The notes under the pieces were generated by a model, which made no database searches, was not told the origin of the DNA, and saw only the letters and a program-made list of their open reading frames with translations. A program made the position numbers and the translations under genes. Below are positions 34,796 through 44,240 of a DNA stretch of 64,000 nucleotides, in pieces. Numbering within the stretch: position 1 is the first letter of the stretch; the number at the start of each line of letters is the position of its first letter. Source of the stretch: Lachnospiraceae bacterium (lineage in GTDB: Bacteria > Bacillota > Clostridia > Lachnospirales > Lachnospiraceae). The stretch spans positions 98,677 through 162,676 of the forward strand of contig CAJTHM010000016.1 in the NCBI GenBank assembly GCA_910576125.1. Direction: 5' to 3'.

Positions 34796-35806
34796 TCAGA
34801 ATTTGCCTGCGTCAGCAGCCTCCTGCACGGCCACAGCTACAGCCACGGTAGCGCCGACCATGGGATTGTTGCCCATGCCGATGAGCCCCATCATCTCAAC
34901 GTGCGCGGGAACGGAGGAAGAGCCAGCGAACTGGGCGTCAGAGTGCATACGTCCCAGCGTATCGGTAAAGCCATAGGAAGCAGGGCCTGCCGCCATGTTG
35001 TCGGGATGCAGGGTACGTCCTGTGCCGCCGCCGGAAGCAACGGAGAAGTACTTCTTGCCAGCCTCGGTCCGCTCCTTCTTGTATGTACCCGCAACGGGAT
35101 GCTGGAACCTGGTGGGGTTGGTGGAGTTGCCTGTGATGGACACGTCCACGTTCTCCTTCCACATGATGGCAACGCCTTCAGGCACGCTGTTGGAGCCGTA
35201 GCAGTTCACCTTGGAGCGAAGTCCCTCGGAATAAGGGATTCTCTCGATTTCCTTTACCTCGTTGGTATAGGGATCGTACTCTGTCTCCACGAATGTGAAG
35301 CCGTTGATACGGGAGATGATCTTCGCCGCGTCTTTGCCCAGGCCGTTCAGGATAACGCGCAGCGGCTTCTGGCGAACCTTGTTGGCTTTCTCTGCGATGC
35401 CGATAGCACCCTCTGCAGCTGCGAAAGACTCATGTCCTGCCAGGAAGCAGAAGCAGTCGGTATCCTCTTCCAGAAGCATCTTGCCCAGATTGCCGTGGCC
35501 AAGGCCCACCTTACGGGTATCCGCAACGGATCCGGGGATGCAGAATGCCTGAAGCCCCTCGCCGATTGCAGCGGCAGCCTCGGAAGCCTTGCGGCAGCCT
35601 TTCTTGATGGCGATGGCAGCGCCCACTGTGTAAGCCCAGCATGCATTGTCAAAGCAGATGGGCTGAATCTTCTTCACCTGCTCATATACGTCAAGTCCTG
35701 CGGCCTTGGTAATCTTCTCTGCTTCTTCGATAGAGGAGATACCATAGCCGTTCAGTACTTCCGTAATTTTATCAATACGTCTTTCATATGATTCAAATAA
35801 AGCCAT
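34796..35806 (-). CDS. GGGtGRT family protein
   Basis: Member of a family named after the motif SGGGTGRTLHP, here at about residues 252-262. It has 336 residues, no signal peptide and no clear membrane helix. The biochemical role is not known to me. It is paired with a NifU-like scaffold protein 26 bp upstream, a conserved arrangement in gut Clostridia, so a role in iron-sulfur or redox metabolism is possible. It has a GGAGGACAGG ribosome site and ends in a strong terminator. Confidence 0.88.
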   Translation of the reverse strand: MALFESYERRIDKITEVLNGYGISSIEEAEKITKAAGLDVYEQVKKIQPICFDNACWAYTVGAAIAIKKGCRKASEAAAAIGEGLQAFCIPGSVADTRKVGLGHGNLGKMLLEEDTDCFCFLAGHESFAAAEGAIGIAEKANKVRQKPLRVILNGLGKDAAKIISRINGFTFVETEYDPYTNEVKEIERIPYSEGLRSKVNCYGSNSVPEGVAIMWKENVDVSITGNSTNPTRFQHPVAGTYKKERTEAGKKYFSVASGGGTGRTLHPDNMAAGPASYGFTDTLGRMHSDAQFAGSSSVPAHVEMMGLIGMGNNPMVGATVAVAVAVQEAADAGKF

Positions 35807-35832
35807 TTTTCCTGTCCTCCTTTATCCTTTTA

Positions 35833-36525
35833 TTATTCTTTCCTGGGATCGATAATCTTCACGGCATCGTCGACACGGCCATACTGGCCCTTAGCTTTCT
35901 CGTATGCGGTGTTGGGATCGTCGCCCTTCTTGATGAAGTCGGTCATCTTTCCAAGGTTCACGAACTGATATCCGATGATTTCATCATCCTTATCCAAAGC
36001 GATACCAGTCACATAGCCCTCTGCCATCTCCAGATAACGGGGACCTTTCTTCAATGTGCCGTACATGGTACCGACCTGGCTTCTCAGGCCCTTTCCAAGA
36101 TCCTCTAAGCCGGCGCCTACAGGCAGGCCTTCCTCGGAGAACGCGCTCTGGGTACGTCCGTAGACAATCTGCAGGAACAGCTCTCTCATGGCCGTATTGA
36201 TGGCATCGCACACAAGGTCAGTGTTCAGAGCTTCCATGACGGTCAGGCCGGGAAGAATCTCGGAAGCCATAGCTGCGGAATGGGTCATGCCGGAGCAGCC
36301 GATGGTCTCCACCAGCGCCTCCTGGATGATGCCCTCTTTTACATTCAGGGTCAGCTTGCACGCGCCCTGCTGAGGAGCACACCAGCCCACGCCATGTGTC
36401 AGTCCGGAAATGTCCTTGACCTCTTTCGCCTGAACCCACTTCGCTTCTTCGGGAATCGGCGCACAACCATGATGCACACCCTGAGCGACTGTGCACATTT
36501 CTTCAACTTCCTTTGAATAAATCAT
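35833..36525 (-). CDS. Iron-sulfur cluster assembly scaffold protein, NifU-like
   Basis: A 230-residue protein related to the NifU N-terminal domain/IscU fold. Cysteines at about 21, 49, 56 and in IGCSGMTHSAAM (about 77) could hold a nascent cluster. It is longer than IscU, with an extra C-terminal part ending in VKIIDPRKE. It is first of a two-gene operon with the GGGtGRT gene and has an AAAGGAGAT site. Whether it serves general Fe-S assembly or one dedicated client is unknown. Confidence 0.82.
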   Translation of the reverse strand: MIYSKEVEEMCTVAQGVHHGCAPIPEEAKWVQAKEVKDISGLTHGVGWCAPQQGACKLTLNVKEGIIQEALVETIGCSGMTHSAAMASEILPGLTVMEALNTDLVCDAINTAMRELFLQIVYGRTQSAFSEEGLPVGAGLEDLGKGLRSQVGTMYGTLKKGPRYLEMAEGYVTGIALDKDDEIIGYQFVNLGKMTDFIKKGDDPNTAYEKAKGQYGRVDDAVKIIDPRKE

Positions 36526-36723
36526 GTGAAATCTCCTTTCGATTATGTATGTTATTATTCATGACAATAGAAAGTCCGCAAAGCGTCCTCTCCATTGTTT
36601 GTCCATTTGGAAATTGATTCTCCATTTTGTCCTTTTTCATTCTCTCATATTTATGGGAAAAAATCTAGTATTTTTTGTAAAAATGGAGGGTTTTCCGGCT
36701 ATTTTCCTTATACCGATAATGCA

Positions 36724-37392
36724 TTATCTTTTTTCCGTTATTTCTGCAGCCTTTTTATAGATGCTTCCGGCGGGAATCACGCCCCGCACCATGGACGCGG
36801 GATAGATACTGGTATTCCGGCCGATGACGGTTCCGGGATTCAGGACACTGTTGCAGCCCACTTCCACATTGTCGCCAAGCATGGCTCCCATCTTTTTCAG
36901 GCCGGTTTCCATGAAAATGCCATCTCCTTTAACCACTACCAGCGACTTATCGCTTTTCACGTTGGAGGTGATGGAGCCGGCCCCCATGTGGGCCTTGAAG
37001 CCCAGGATGCTGTCGCCCACATAATTGTAGTGGGGCACCTGGACTTTATTGAATAAAATGACATTTTTCAGCTCTGTGGAATTGCCTGCCACGGCGCCTT
37101 TTCCTACAATGGCGTTTCCCCTGACGAAAGCACAGTGCCGGATCTCCGCGTCCTCATCTATGATCAGGGGACCGTTCAGGCAGGCCGTGGGAGCCACTTT
37201 AGCGGATTTTGCCACCCAGATACGCTCTCCGCGTTCCTCATAGATGTCTTTGGAAAGGCTCTCGCCCAGCCGGATGATGAAATCATGTATCTTCGGGAGG
37301 ACCTCCCAGGGATAAGTCGCTTCTTCCAGCAATTCCGCCGCAATCGTCTCCTTTAAATCATATAATTCTGAAACCGTAATCATCTTGTTCAT
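36724..37392 (-). CDS. Left-handed beta-helix protein (hexapeptide repeats)
   Basis: A 222-residue protein built mostly of hexapeptide repeats from about residue 60 on (AKVAPTACLNGPLIIDEDAE, AIVGKGAVAG, VEVGCNSVLNPGTVIGRNTSIYP). It resembles the C-terminal acyltransferase half of GlmU-type nucleotidyltransferases but has no pyrophosphorylase domain. A short helical region precedes the repeats. It is a likely acyl- or sugar-nucleotide-binding enzyme; substrate unknown. It follows topB by about 140 bp. Confidence 0.8.
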   Translation of the reverse strand: MNKMITVSELYDLKETIAAELLEEATYPWEVLPKIHDFIIRLGESLSKDIYEERGERIWVAKSAKVAPTACLNGPLIIDEDAEIRHCAFVRGNAIVGKGAVAGNSTELKNVILFNKVQVPHYNYVGDSILGFKAHMGAGSITSNVKSDKSLVVVKGDGIFMETGLKKMGAMLGDNVEVGCNSVLNPGTVIGRNTSIYPASMVRGVIPAGSIYKKAAEITEKR

Positions 37393-37535
37393 ATTCTGTC
37401 AATCCTCCCCGGGCAGATTTTCTGCCGCTGCAACCGCTATTATACGCGCGGCCGCCAAAACTTGCCATTCTTCCTGCTGCCGGATAATCGTGCCTTCACC
37501 GGCAAGGGAAGAAACAGATGGCCTTTCATGCGAAT

Positions 37536-39788
37536 TCAGGAAGTCTTATAGTTCGCCGCAGCCGCCTGGAATCTGTCGTGCAGCGCCCTCTGGTTGTGCA
37601 GCTGCTTGACATACTGCGTCCTGCGCCCCACAAAACCGTTCAGCTTGTCCATGTATTCTTTCGATGTGATGTCCCCCTCCGCCACCAAAGTAAGCCCTTT
37701 CTCCCAGCTGGCTGTCAGCGACGGATCCAGGAGCGCCTTGATAGAGCTTTCCACCACGTCATATATCATCTCTCCCATCAGGGTAGGGGTCAGCACCTGT
37801 GTCTTCTTGTTCAGGGCAAGGTACTCGATGTTCACCAGCTTCTTCAGGATTTCCGCCCTGGTGGCGCTGGTGCCGATGCCGCTGCCCTTGATCTGGGCCC
37901 GCAGCTCCTCGTCCTCGATGAACTGCCCTGCATTTTCCATGGTCAAAATGATGCTTCCCGAGGTATAGCGCTTGGGCGGGGAAGTCTCCCCCTCTTTCAC
38001 CTCATAGGAATCCGCCGCCAGCTTATCCCCCTTTTTCAGGGCCCCCAGCAGCTTTATGAACTCCTCGTCGCACTTTATCTCGGTCTCCTCGGAATGCCTT
38101 TCTTCCATGGAATGCCTTTCTTCCATGGAATGCCTTTCTTCCATGGAATGCCTTTCTTCCATGCTCTCACCGTCTTTTGCCCTGGTATTTCCGCCTTTCC
38201 CGGCAGATTTGCCGCCAGGGGCATTGCCCGCGGCATTTCCTGATACATCCCCCTGTCCTCCGGACTGTCCCCTGGACTGTTCTCCGGTCTCACCCCCGGC
38301 GCTGTTCCCCCGGGCATCCTCACGTCCCGCCGCGGTCGTTCCGCCGCTGTCTTTCTTTACCGCCACTTTCAGATATCCCTCTTCCACCAGCACCTTGAAA
38401 TTGGCAAAGAACCTTTCTTCCTTTACCCGGATGCACAGGGCGAACTTCTGATATACGGCAGGCGGATAAAAAATGCTCAGGAAACGGCGCACGATTACCT
38501 CATAGACCTTTGCGGAAAGCGGCGCGAGGCCATTCAGATTGTTCAGTCCCTGGCCGGTAGGTATGATGGCATAGTGATCCGTAATCTGCTTGTCGTTCAC
38601 ATATCTGGTCTTGGCGATTCCCTTAAAGCTCCCATTATTCAGGATTTCCGCCGCGAACCCGGACGCCGGTCCGTAGCCCCTCAGTCCGCCGATGTTCTTA
38701 TGTATCTCCTTGGCCACTGCCGTGGACAGCACTCTGGCATCTGTCCTCGGATAGGTAACCATCTTTTTCTCATACAGCTCCTGAACTACCCGCAAAGTCT
38801 CATCGGGACTAATCTTGAAGAGCTTGGAGCAGTCATTCTGCAGCTCCGCCAGGTTGTAGAGCAGGGGCGGATTCTTGTTCTCCTTTTTCCGGCTGATGCT
38901 CTCCACCAGAATATCGCCCACCGGCGCTTCTTCCAGATGCGCGATCAGCCGCTTCGCGTCCGCCTCTTCCTTAAAGCCATTCTCCTTGTAGAGCTTTGGA
39001 GAACCATACCAGGCAGATTCCGGCGGCTGGGTTCCGGCGCCTCCCACCGCGCGCCATTCCCCCTGGAAACCCTTGTCCTGAAGCCTGAAATTCCCCAGCA
39101 CCCGGTAAAAGGGAGTCTTCACAAAGGACCGGATCTCCCGCTCCCGGTTCACCACGATTCCCAGCACGCAGGTCATGACCCGCCCCACGGAAATCACGGC
39201 CTTATCGCGTTTCAGATAATCTTTTACCGCATTTCCGTACTTCAGGGTAAGCGCCCGGGAGAAATTGATTCCCATCAGGTAATCCTCTTTCGCCCGCAGG
39301 TATGCCGCGTCGCTTAGGTTGTCGTACTCCTTCAGGTCCTTGGCCTCCCGGATGCCCCGCAGGATTTCCTCCTCCGTCTGGGAATCGATCCACACCCGCT
39401 TGCGCTCCTTGCCCCTGACGCCGGACATCTGCTCCACCAGCCGGTAGATGTACTCTCCCTCCCGCCCGGAGTCCGTGCACACGTAAATCGTAGTCACGTC
39501 CGGACGCTTCATCAGGGAGCTTACAATAGTATATTGCTTCTTGGAGCTTTCGATGACTTCATATTTATATTCTTCCGGAAGGAAGGGAATCGTGTCGAAA
39601 CTCCATCTCTTCAGTTTTTCGTCGTAGGCATCCGGATAGCTCATGGTGACCAGATGCCCCACGCACCATGTGACGATGGTGTCCGCCGATTCCAGATAGC
39701 CGTCCCTGGAAGCCGCATTCACTTTCAACGCATTCGCGAACTCCCTGGCAACGCTGGGCTTCTCCGCAATAAATAAATTCTTTCCCAC
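37536..39788 (-). CDS. topB: DNA topoisomerase III
   Basis: Type IA topoisomerase, 750 residues. The TOPRIM domain is N-terminal (FIAEKPSVA; CTDSGREGEYIYR near 104-116) and the catalytic tyrosine is Tyr346 in VTYPRTDARVLS. The family pattern ends with SATRAEIL and a C-terminal domain without zinc fingers. Residues about 479-571 are an insertion: a Gly/Ser/Arg-rich segment followed by four exact MEERHS hexapeptides (543-566). This interrupts an otherwise normal fold and is probably a flexible surface loop. It sits 37 bp downstream of asd, likely cotranscribed with argH and asd. Confidence 0.95.
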   Translation of the reverse strand: MGKNLFIAEKPSVAREFANALKVNAASRDGYLESADTIVTWCVGHLVTMSYPDAYDEKLKRWSFDTIPFLPEEYKYEVIESSKKQYTIVSSLMKRPDVTTIYVCTDSGREGEYIYRLVEQMSGVRGKERKRVWIDSQTEEEILRGIREAKDLKEYDNLSDAAYLRAKEDYLMGINFSRALTLKYGNAVKDYLKRDKAVISVGRVMTCVLGIVVNREREIRSFVKTPFYRVLGNFRLQDKGFQGEWRAVGGAGTQPPESAWYGSPKLYKENGFKEEADAKRLIAHLEEAPVGDILVESISRKKENKNPPLLYNLAELQNDCSKLFKISPDETLRVVQELYEKKMVTYPRTDARVLSTAVAKEIHKNIGGLRGYGPASGFAAEILNNGSFKGIAKTRYVNDKQITDHYAIIPTGQGLNNLNGLAPLSAKVYEVIVRRFLSIFYPPAVYQKFALCIRVKEERFFANFKVLVEEGYLKVAVKKDSGGTTAAGREDARGNSAGGETGEQSRGQSGGQGDVSGNAAGNAPGGKSAGKGGNTRAKDGESMEERHSMEERHSMEERHSMEERHSEETEIKCDEEFIKLLGALKKGDKLAADSYEVKEGETSPPKRYTSGSIILTMENAGQFIEDEELRAQIKGSGIGTSATRAEILKKLVNIEYLALNKKTQVLTPTLMGEMIYDVVESSIKALLDPSLTASWEKGLTLVAEGDITSKEYMDKLNGFVGRRTQYVKQLHNQRALHDRFQAAAANYKTS
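38091..38162 (-). repeat. Four tandem 18-bp MEERHS units inside topB
   Basis: Four perfect copies of an 18-bp unit in frame, each encoding MEERHS. The unit differs by one base from those at 680-697 and 27012-27029. A repeat this perfect is prone to gain or loss of units without breaking the frame. Confidence 0.95.
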
Positions 39789-39825
39789 TATGTTTTCCTT
39801 ATTTGTTCCATCATAATTTATTCTG

Positions 39826-40911
39826 TTACTTCTTTTCGATATATCCGCGGGCTTTCAGCAGCTCCGCGCAGAGCACAGCACCGCCCGCCGCTCCCCTGAC
39901 CGTATTGTGCGACAGGCCGACAAATTTGTAATCATATACCGTATCCTCACGGAGTCTTCCCACGCTGATGCCCATGCCGTTTTCAAAATCCACATCCATC
40001 GTCACCTGGGGCCTGTTGTCCTCCTCCAGATACTGGATGAACTGCTTAGGCGCACTGGGCAGCTGGAGCTTCTGAGGCTCGCCGCTGAAATTCACCAGCT
40101 TTTCAATCAACTGCTCCCTGGTAGGTTTCTTCGCGAACTTCACAAAGACGGCTGCGGTATGTCCGTTCAGCACGGGCACTCTGATGCACTGGCAGGTGAT
40201 GACAGGGCTCTGGGCGGGGACAATGGCTCCGTCCTCCACCTTACCCCAGATGCGCAGAGGCTCTTTCTCGCTCTTCTCCTCCTCGCCGCCGATGTAAGGG
40301 ATGATATTGCCCACCATCTCCGGCCAGTCCTGGAACGTCTTGCCCGCGCCGGAAATTGCCTGGTACGTGGTGGCTACCACCTCCACCGGCTCGAACTCTT
40401 TCCACGCAGTCAGCACAGGGGCATAGCTCTGGATAGAGCAATTGGGCTTTACGGCCACGAAGCCTCTCTTTGTTCCCAGGCGCTTCTTCTGGGCCTCGAT
40501 TACCTCCACATGCTCCGGATTAATCTCCGGCACCATCATGGGCACATCCGGGGTCCATCTGTGGGCGCTGTTGTTGGAGACCACGGGCGTCTCCGTCCTG
40601 GCGTAATCCTCTTCTATCTTTTTGATTTCATCCTTTGACATGTCCACGGCGCTGAACACGAAGTCCACCTGAGAAGCCACGGCCTCCACTTCGTTGACAT
40701 TCATCACCACCAGTTTCTTCACCGCTTCGGGCATGGGCGTGTCCATCTTCCACCTGCCGCCCACAGCCTCCTCATAGGTCTTGCCCGCCGAGCGGGGGCT
40801 TGCCGCTATGGTGGTCACCTCGAACCAGGGATGGTTCTCCAGCAGGGAGATGAATCTCTGCCCTACCATGCCTGTTCCGCCTAAAATACCTACTTTTAAC
40901 TTTTCACTCAT
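39826..40911 (-). CDS. asd: Aspartate-semialdehyde dehydrogenase
   Basis: NADPH-dependent reduction of aspartyl phosphate to the semialdehyde, the branch to lysine, threonine and methionine. The 361-residue protein is of the archaeal/fungal type. GGTGMVGQRF is the nucleotide motif (11-20) and Cys158 in KPNCSIQ is the catalytic thiol; HTAAVFV and the LSHNTVRGAAGG segment near the end are also typical. It starts 16 bp after argH. Confidence 0.95.
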   Translation of the reverse strand: MSEKLKVGILGGTGMVGQRFISLLENHPWFEVTTIAASPRSAGKTYEEAVGGRWKMDTPMPEAVKKLVVMNVNEVEAVASQVDFVFSAVDMSKDEIKKIEEDYARTETPVVSNNSAHRWTPDVPMMVPEINPEHVEVIEAQKKRLGTKRGFVAVKPNCSIQSYAPVLTAWKEFEPVEVVATTYQAISGAGKTFQDWPEMVGNIIPYIGGEEEKSEKEPLRIWGKVEDGAIVPAQSPVITCQCIRVPVLNGHTAAVFVKFAKKPTREQLIEKLVNFSGEPQKLQLPSAPKQFIQYLEEDNRPQVTMDVDFENGMGISVGRLREDTVYDYKFVGLSHNTVRGAAGGAVLCAELLKARGYIEKK

Positions 40912-40927
40912 TGTCTTTCCTCCGTCC

Positions 40928-42322
40928 TCACTTTGTCTGGCTTTTCTCTTCCGCTAAATATTCTTTATGCTTCTCTATGACTTTCCTCATAGCCTCCGGC
41001 CCGGGCCCGCCAATGGTCAGACGCTTTTCCACACAGGTCTCAAGGGAAACAGCCATATAGATATCTTCATCAAATTTATCGCTGATGCCGCGCAGTTCAT
41101 CCAGAGACAGCCTGTCAATGGAAGTGCCTTTTTCCACGCAGTACAGCACCAGCCTGCCGATGATGCTATGGGCATCCCGGAAAGGCACGCCTTTCCCCAC
41201 CAGATAATCTGCCGCGTCCGTGGCATTAGTGAAGCCGTTCATGGCGCTGGCCGCCATCCGTTCCTTTCTGAACTTCATGGTACGCAGCATGCCGGTGAAC
41301 AGGGTAACGCAGTTCTCCACTGTGTCGATGGCATCAAAGGTCAGCTCCTTGTCCTCCTGCATGTCCTTGTTGTAGGCAAGCGGGATTCCTTTCATGGTGG
41401 TGAGCAGGGACATAAGCGCTCCGTAGACCCTCCCTGTCTTGCCCCGCACCAGTTCCGCGATATCCGGGTTCTTCTTCTGGGGCATGATGCTGCTTCCGGT
41501 GGAATAGGCATCGTCTATCTCCACGAACTGATACTCATTGGAATTCCAGATAATGATTTCCTCGCTGAAGCGGCTTAAATGCATCATCACAGTGGACAGC
41601 GCCGCCAGAAACTCTATCAGATAGTCCCTGTCCGACACGGAGTCCATGCTGTTCAGCGTAGGGCCCGCAAAGCCCAGCAGAGAAGCCGTGCACTCTCTGT
41701 CCAGGGGATATGTAGTGCCTGCCAGCGCTCCGGCTCCCAAAGGGCAGTAATTCATCCTCTCATAGATATCCGACATGCGCTGCCTGTCCCGCTTGAACAT
41801 TTCAAAATACGCGCCGTAGTGATGGGCCAGCGTGACGGGCTGCGCTTTCTGCAGATGGGTGAAGCCCGGCATATAGGTCCCCATATTCTCTTCCATCACG
41901 GTGAGAATCACTGTAAGAAGCTCTTTCAGCAGTCCGTCCACCTCTGTAACATGCTTTCTCGCATAGAGCCGCATATCCAGCGCCACCTGATCGTTGCGGC
42001 TCCTGCCGGTATGGAGCTTTTTGCCTGCATCACCTATACGGCGAATCAGCTCTGCCTCCACGAAGCTGTGGATATCCTCACAGGTCTCATCGATTTCCAG
42101 CGTACCATCGTCAACATCTTTACGGATTCCCGAAAGTCCCTCCAGAATTTTGTCCCGCTCCCCCTCCGTGAGGATTCCCTGCTTCGCCAGCATGGTCACA
42201 TGAGCCACGCTGCCCTCGATATCCTCATGGAAAAGGCGTTTGTCAAAGCCTATGGACGCGTTGAAGTCGTAGACCATTTGGTCTGTCTCTTTCGTAAAGC
42301 GCCCGCCCCATAATTGTGCCAT
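40928..42322 (-). CDS. argH: Argininosuccinate lyase
   Basis: Last step of arginine synthesis, cleaving argininosuccinate to arginine and fumarate. The 464 residues have the fumarase/aspartase superfamily signature GSSIMPQKKNPD, and the N-terminus LWGGRFTKETD is typical of ArgH. I chose ATG 42322, which follows GGAGGGAAAT; the upstream in-frame extension has no homology. A clear promoter lies about 65 bp upstream. No argG is adjacent. Confidence 0.95.
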   Translation of the reverse strand: MAQLWGGRFTKETDQMVYDFNASIGFDKRLFHEDIEGSVAHVTMLAKQGILTEGERDKILEGLSGIRKDVDDGTLEIDETCEDIHSFVEAELIRRIGDAGKKLHTGRSRNDQVALDMRLYARKHVTEVDGLLKELLTVILTVMEENMGTYMPGFTHLQKAQPVTLAHHYGAYFEMFKRDRQRMSDIYERMNYCPLGAGALAGTTYPLDRECTASLLGFAGPTLNSMDSVSDRDYLIEFLAALSTVMMHLSRFSEEIIIWNSNEYQFVEIDDAYSTGSSIMPQKKNPDIAELVRGKTGRVYGALMSLLTTMKGIPLAYNKDMQEDKELTFDAIDTVENCVTLFTGMLRTMKFRKERMAASAMNGFTNATDAADYLVGKGVPFRDAHSIIGRLVLYCVEKGTSIDRLSLDELRGISDKFDEDIYMAVSLETCVEKRLTIGGPGPEAMRKVIEKHKEYLAEEKSQTK

Positions 42323-42385
42323 ATTTCCCTCCGATTTTTGTCTCATTAAAAATATCTCATCAAAAAGCTGAAATATGTTTGTTAC

Positions 42386-42414
42386 ATTCTATCACGCATA
42401 TTTAATTATATCAA
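42386..42414 (-). promoter_or_regulatory. Strong promoter of argH
   Basis: TTGATA and TAGAAT on the minus strand with a 17-bp spacer. The rest of the 298-bp divergent gap to the plus-strand ABC gene shows only a TATAAT at 42586-42591 with a poor -35. Confidence 0.72.
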
Positions 42415-42620
42415 GTCGGCTTTTTTCACAATTTCAGCCGCGGCTTTGGCTCTGCAGAGAAATTTCTCCGTGCAAACTCCCCTTTTTATCCCAGTCCCGC
42501 AAAGAATTTTGCCGCAGATTCCACAGAAGCAAGCCTTAACAGCCTGCAAGTTCACGGAAAAGGAACCCCCGCCCGCCGTCTTTCATATAATATAAGAAAA
42601 AGAAAATCAGGAATGGCAAT

Positions 42621-43388
42621 ATGGAGAATATTCTGGAACTGAAAAACATCGGCTATTCCTACCACAATCTCCACGGGGAGACGAAAGCGCTGCAGAACAT
42701 CTCCTTCGGCGTCCGGGAGGGAGAATTCATCGCCATCGTAGGCCCCAGCGGCTGCGGGAAATCCACGCTTCTGTCCATCATCGCAGGCCTCCTGTCCCCG
42801 GAAGAGGGAACCATCGTGGTGAACAATCCTGACGGCTCCCTGCACTATCCGAAGATAGGCTACATGCTCCAGCGGGACCATCTCTTTGAATGGCGCACTG
42901 TCTACCGGAACGTGACTTTAGGGCTGGAGCTGAACCATAAAATGACGCCGGAGCGGCTGGAGGCGGTGGACCGTCTCTTAAAAGACTATGGCCTTGACAA
43001 ATTCAAGGATAAGCGTCCCGACGAGCTGTCCGGCGGCATGAAGCAGCGGGCGGCGCTGATACGCACGTTGGCCCTGGAACCCCAACTGCTTTTGCTGGAT
43101 GAGCCTTTCAGTGCCCTGGACTATCAGACGAGACTTTTCGTGTCCGCGGATATCTGCCGTCTCATCCGCGCTGCCGGAAAGACCATGATTATCATCACCC
43201 ACGACCTGTCGGAAGCTGTCAGCCTGGCAGACCGCATCATCGTCCTGTCCGGACGGCCGGCAGTGGTCAAGAACGAAGTAACCGTGCATCTGACGCTGGC
43301 GGACGATTCGCCTCTGGCTGCAAGGAACGCTCCTGAATTCCAGCAGTATTTCAACATGCTATGGGAGGATCTGACTCATGAGAGCTGA
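42621..43388 (+). CDS. ABC transporter ATP-binding protein, NitT/TauT type
   Basis: ATPase of a small-molecule importer, 255 residues. Walker A GPSGCGKST (about 42-50), a Q-loop, signature LSGGMKQRAAL (about 137) and Walker B LLLLDEPFSALD are all intact. It groups with SsuB/TauB/NrtD-like ATPases for sulfonates, nitrate or pyrimidine precursors. It overlaps the permease gene by 11 bp. A TATAAT at 42586-42591 could be its -10 box. No substrate-binding protein is encoded beside it, so the ligand cannot be inferred. Confidence 0.92.
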   Translation: MENILELKNIGYSYHNLHGETKALQNISFGVREGEFIAIVGPSGCGKSTLLSIIAGLLSPEEGTIVVNNPDGSLHYPKIGYMLQRDHLFEWRTVYRNVTLGLELNHKMTPERLEAVDRLLKDYGLDKFKDKRPDELSGGMKQRAALIRTLALEPQLLLLDEPFSALDYQTRLFVSADICRLIRAAGKTMIIITHDLSEAVSLADRIIVLSGRPAVVKNEVTVHLTLADDSPLAARNAPEFQQYFNMLWEDLTHES

Positions 43389-44223
43389 ATGGAACAGAAA
43401 AACGAAAAACAGGAAAAAAGCCTCTTCGGAATTGACAAGACAGGAGGAATTCATCAGAAAGCACAGACGGCACCACCATGAAATCGCTTCCTGGCGGACG
43501 ATCATCTTCGTCCTTTTTTTAGTCCTGTGGGAAGTCAGTGCCAATCTGAAATGGATCGACAGCTTCTTCTTCTCCAGCCCCAGCCGCGTGGCGCGCTGCT
43601 TCGTGGATCAGATCAGGAACAATTCCATGCTGGCCCACATCGGCGTGACGCTGCTCGAGACCCTGCTCAGCTTTCTGCTGGTGATTCTTTTCAGCCTGCT
43701 GGTGTCCACGCTGCTGTGGCACTCCAAAAAGCTGTCGGAGATACTGGAGCCCTATCTGGTGGTGCTCAACAGCCTGCCGAAATCGGCTCTGGCGCCGCTG
43801 TTCATCGTATGGCTGGGCACCGGCACCCGAACCATCATCGTGGCCGGCATGTCCGTGGCGGTGTTCGGCTCCATCATCAGTTTCTATACGGGATTCCAGC
43901 AGGTGGATCCGGAGAAGATTACGCTGATTCACACGCTGGGCGGCAGCAGGCGGGACGCTTTCTGCAAAGTAGTGCTCCCCGGCTCCGTGCCGATACTGCT
44001 CAGCACCGCCAAGGTGAACATCGGCCTGGCCCTGGTGGGCGTCATCATCGGGGAATTCCTGGCGGCCAGACGAGGACTTGGGTACCTAATCATATACGGC
44101 TCCCAGGTATTCCAGCTGGATATGGTGATTACCAGTATCATCGTGCTGTGCATCATTGCGCTGGGGTTCTATCAGTCCATACAGGTCATCGAACATCAGA
44201 TCAAGATACGGTTTAAGATGTAA
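43378..44223 (+). CDS. ABC transporter permease, SsuC/TauC type
   Basis: Membrane subunit partnering the ATPase gene it overlaps; 281 residues with six helices. A long basic N-terminus (about 1-40) precedes the first helix. The coupling loop is seen at about 185-205 (HTLGGSRRDAFCKVVLPGSVP), and GEFLAARRGLGYLI is characteristic of the SsuC/TauC/ThiX group. A hairpin lies just after the stop. Confidence 0.92.
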   Translation: MRAEWNRKTKNRKKASSELTRQEEFIRKHRRHHHEIASWRTIIFVLFLVLWEVSANLKWIDSFFFSSPSRVARCFVDQIRNNSMLAHIGVTLLETLLSFLLVILFSLLVSTLLWHSKKLSEILEPYLVVLNSLPKSALAPLFIVWLGTGTRTIIVAGMSVAVFGSIISFYTGFQQVDPEKITLIHTLGGSRRDAFCKVVLPGSVPILLSTAKVNIGLALVGVIIGEFLAARRGLGYLIIYGSQVFQLDMVITSIIVLCIIALGFYQSIQVIEHQIKIRFKM

Positions 44224-44240
44224 TCGTCATTAATAAAAAA

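Noticed and set aside
38091..38162. Possible CRISPR-like array
   Set aside because: Units are directly tandem with no spacers, are 18 bp, and encode in-frame hexapeptides inside topB.
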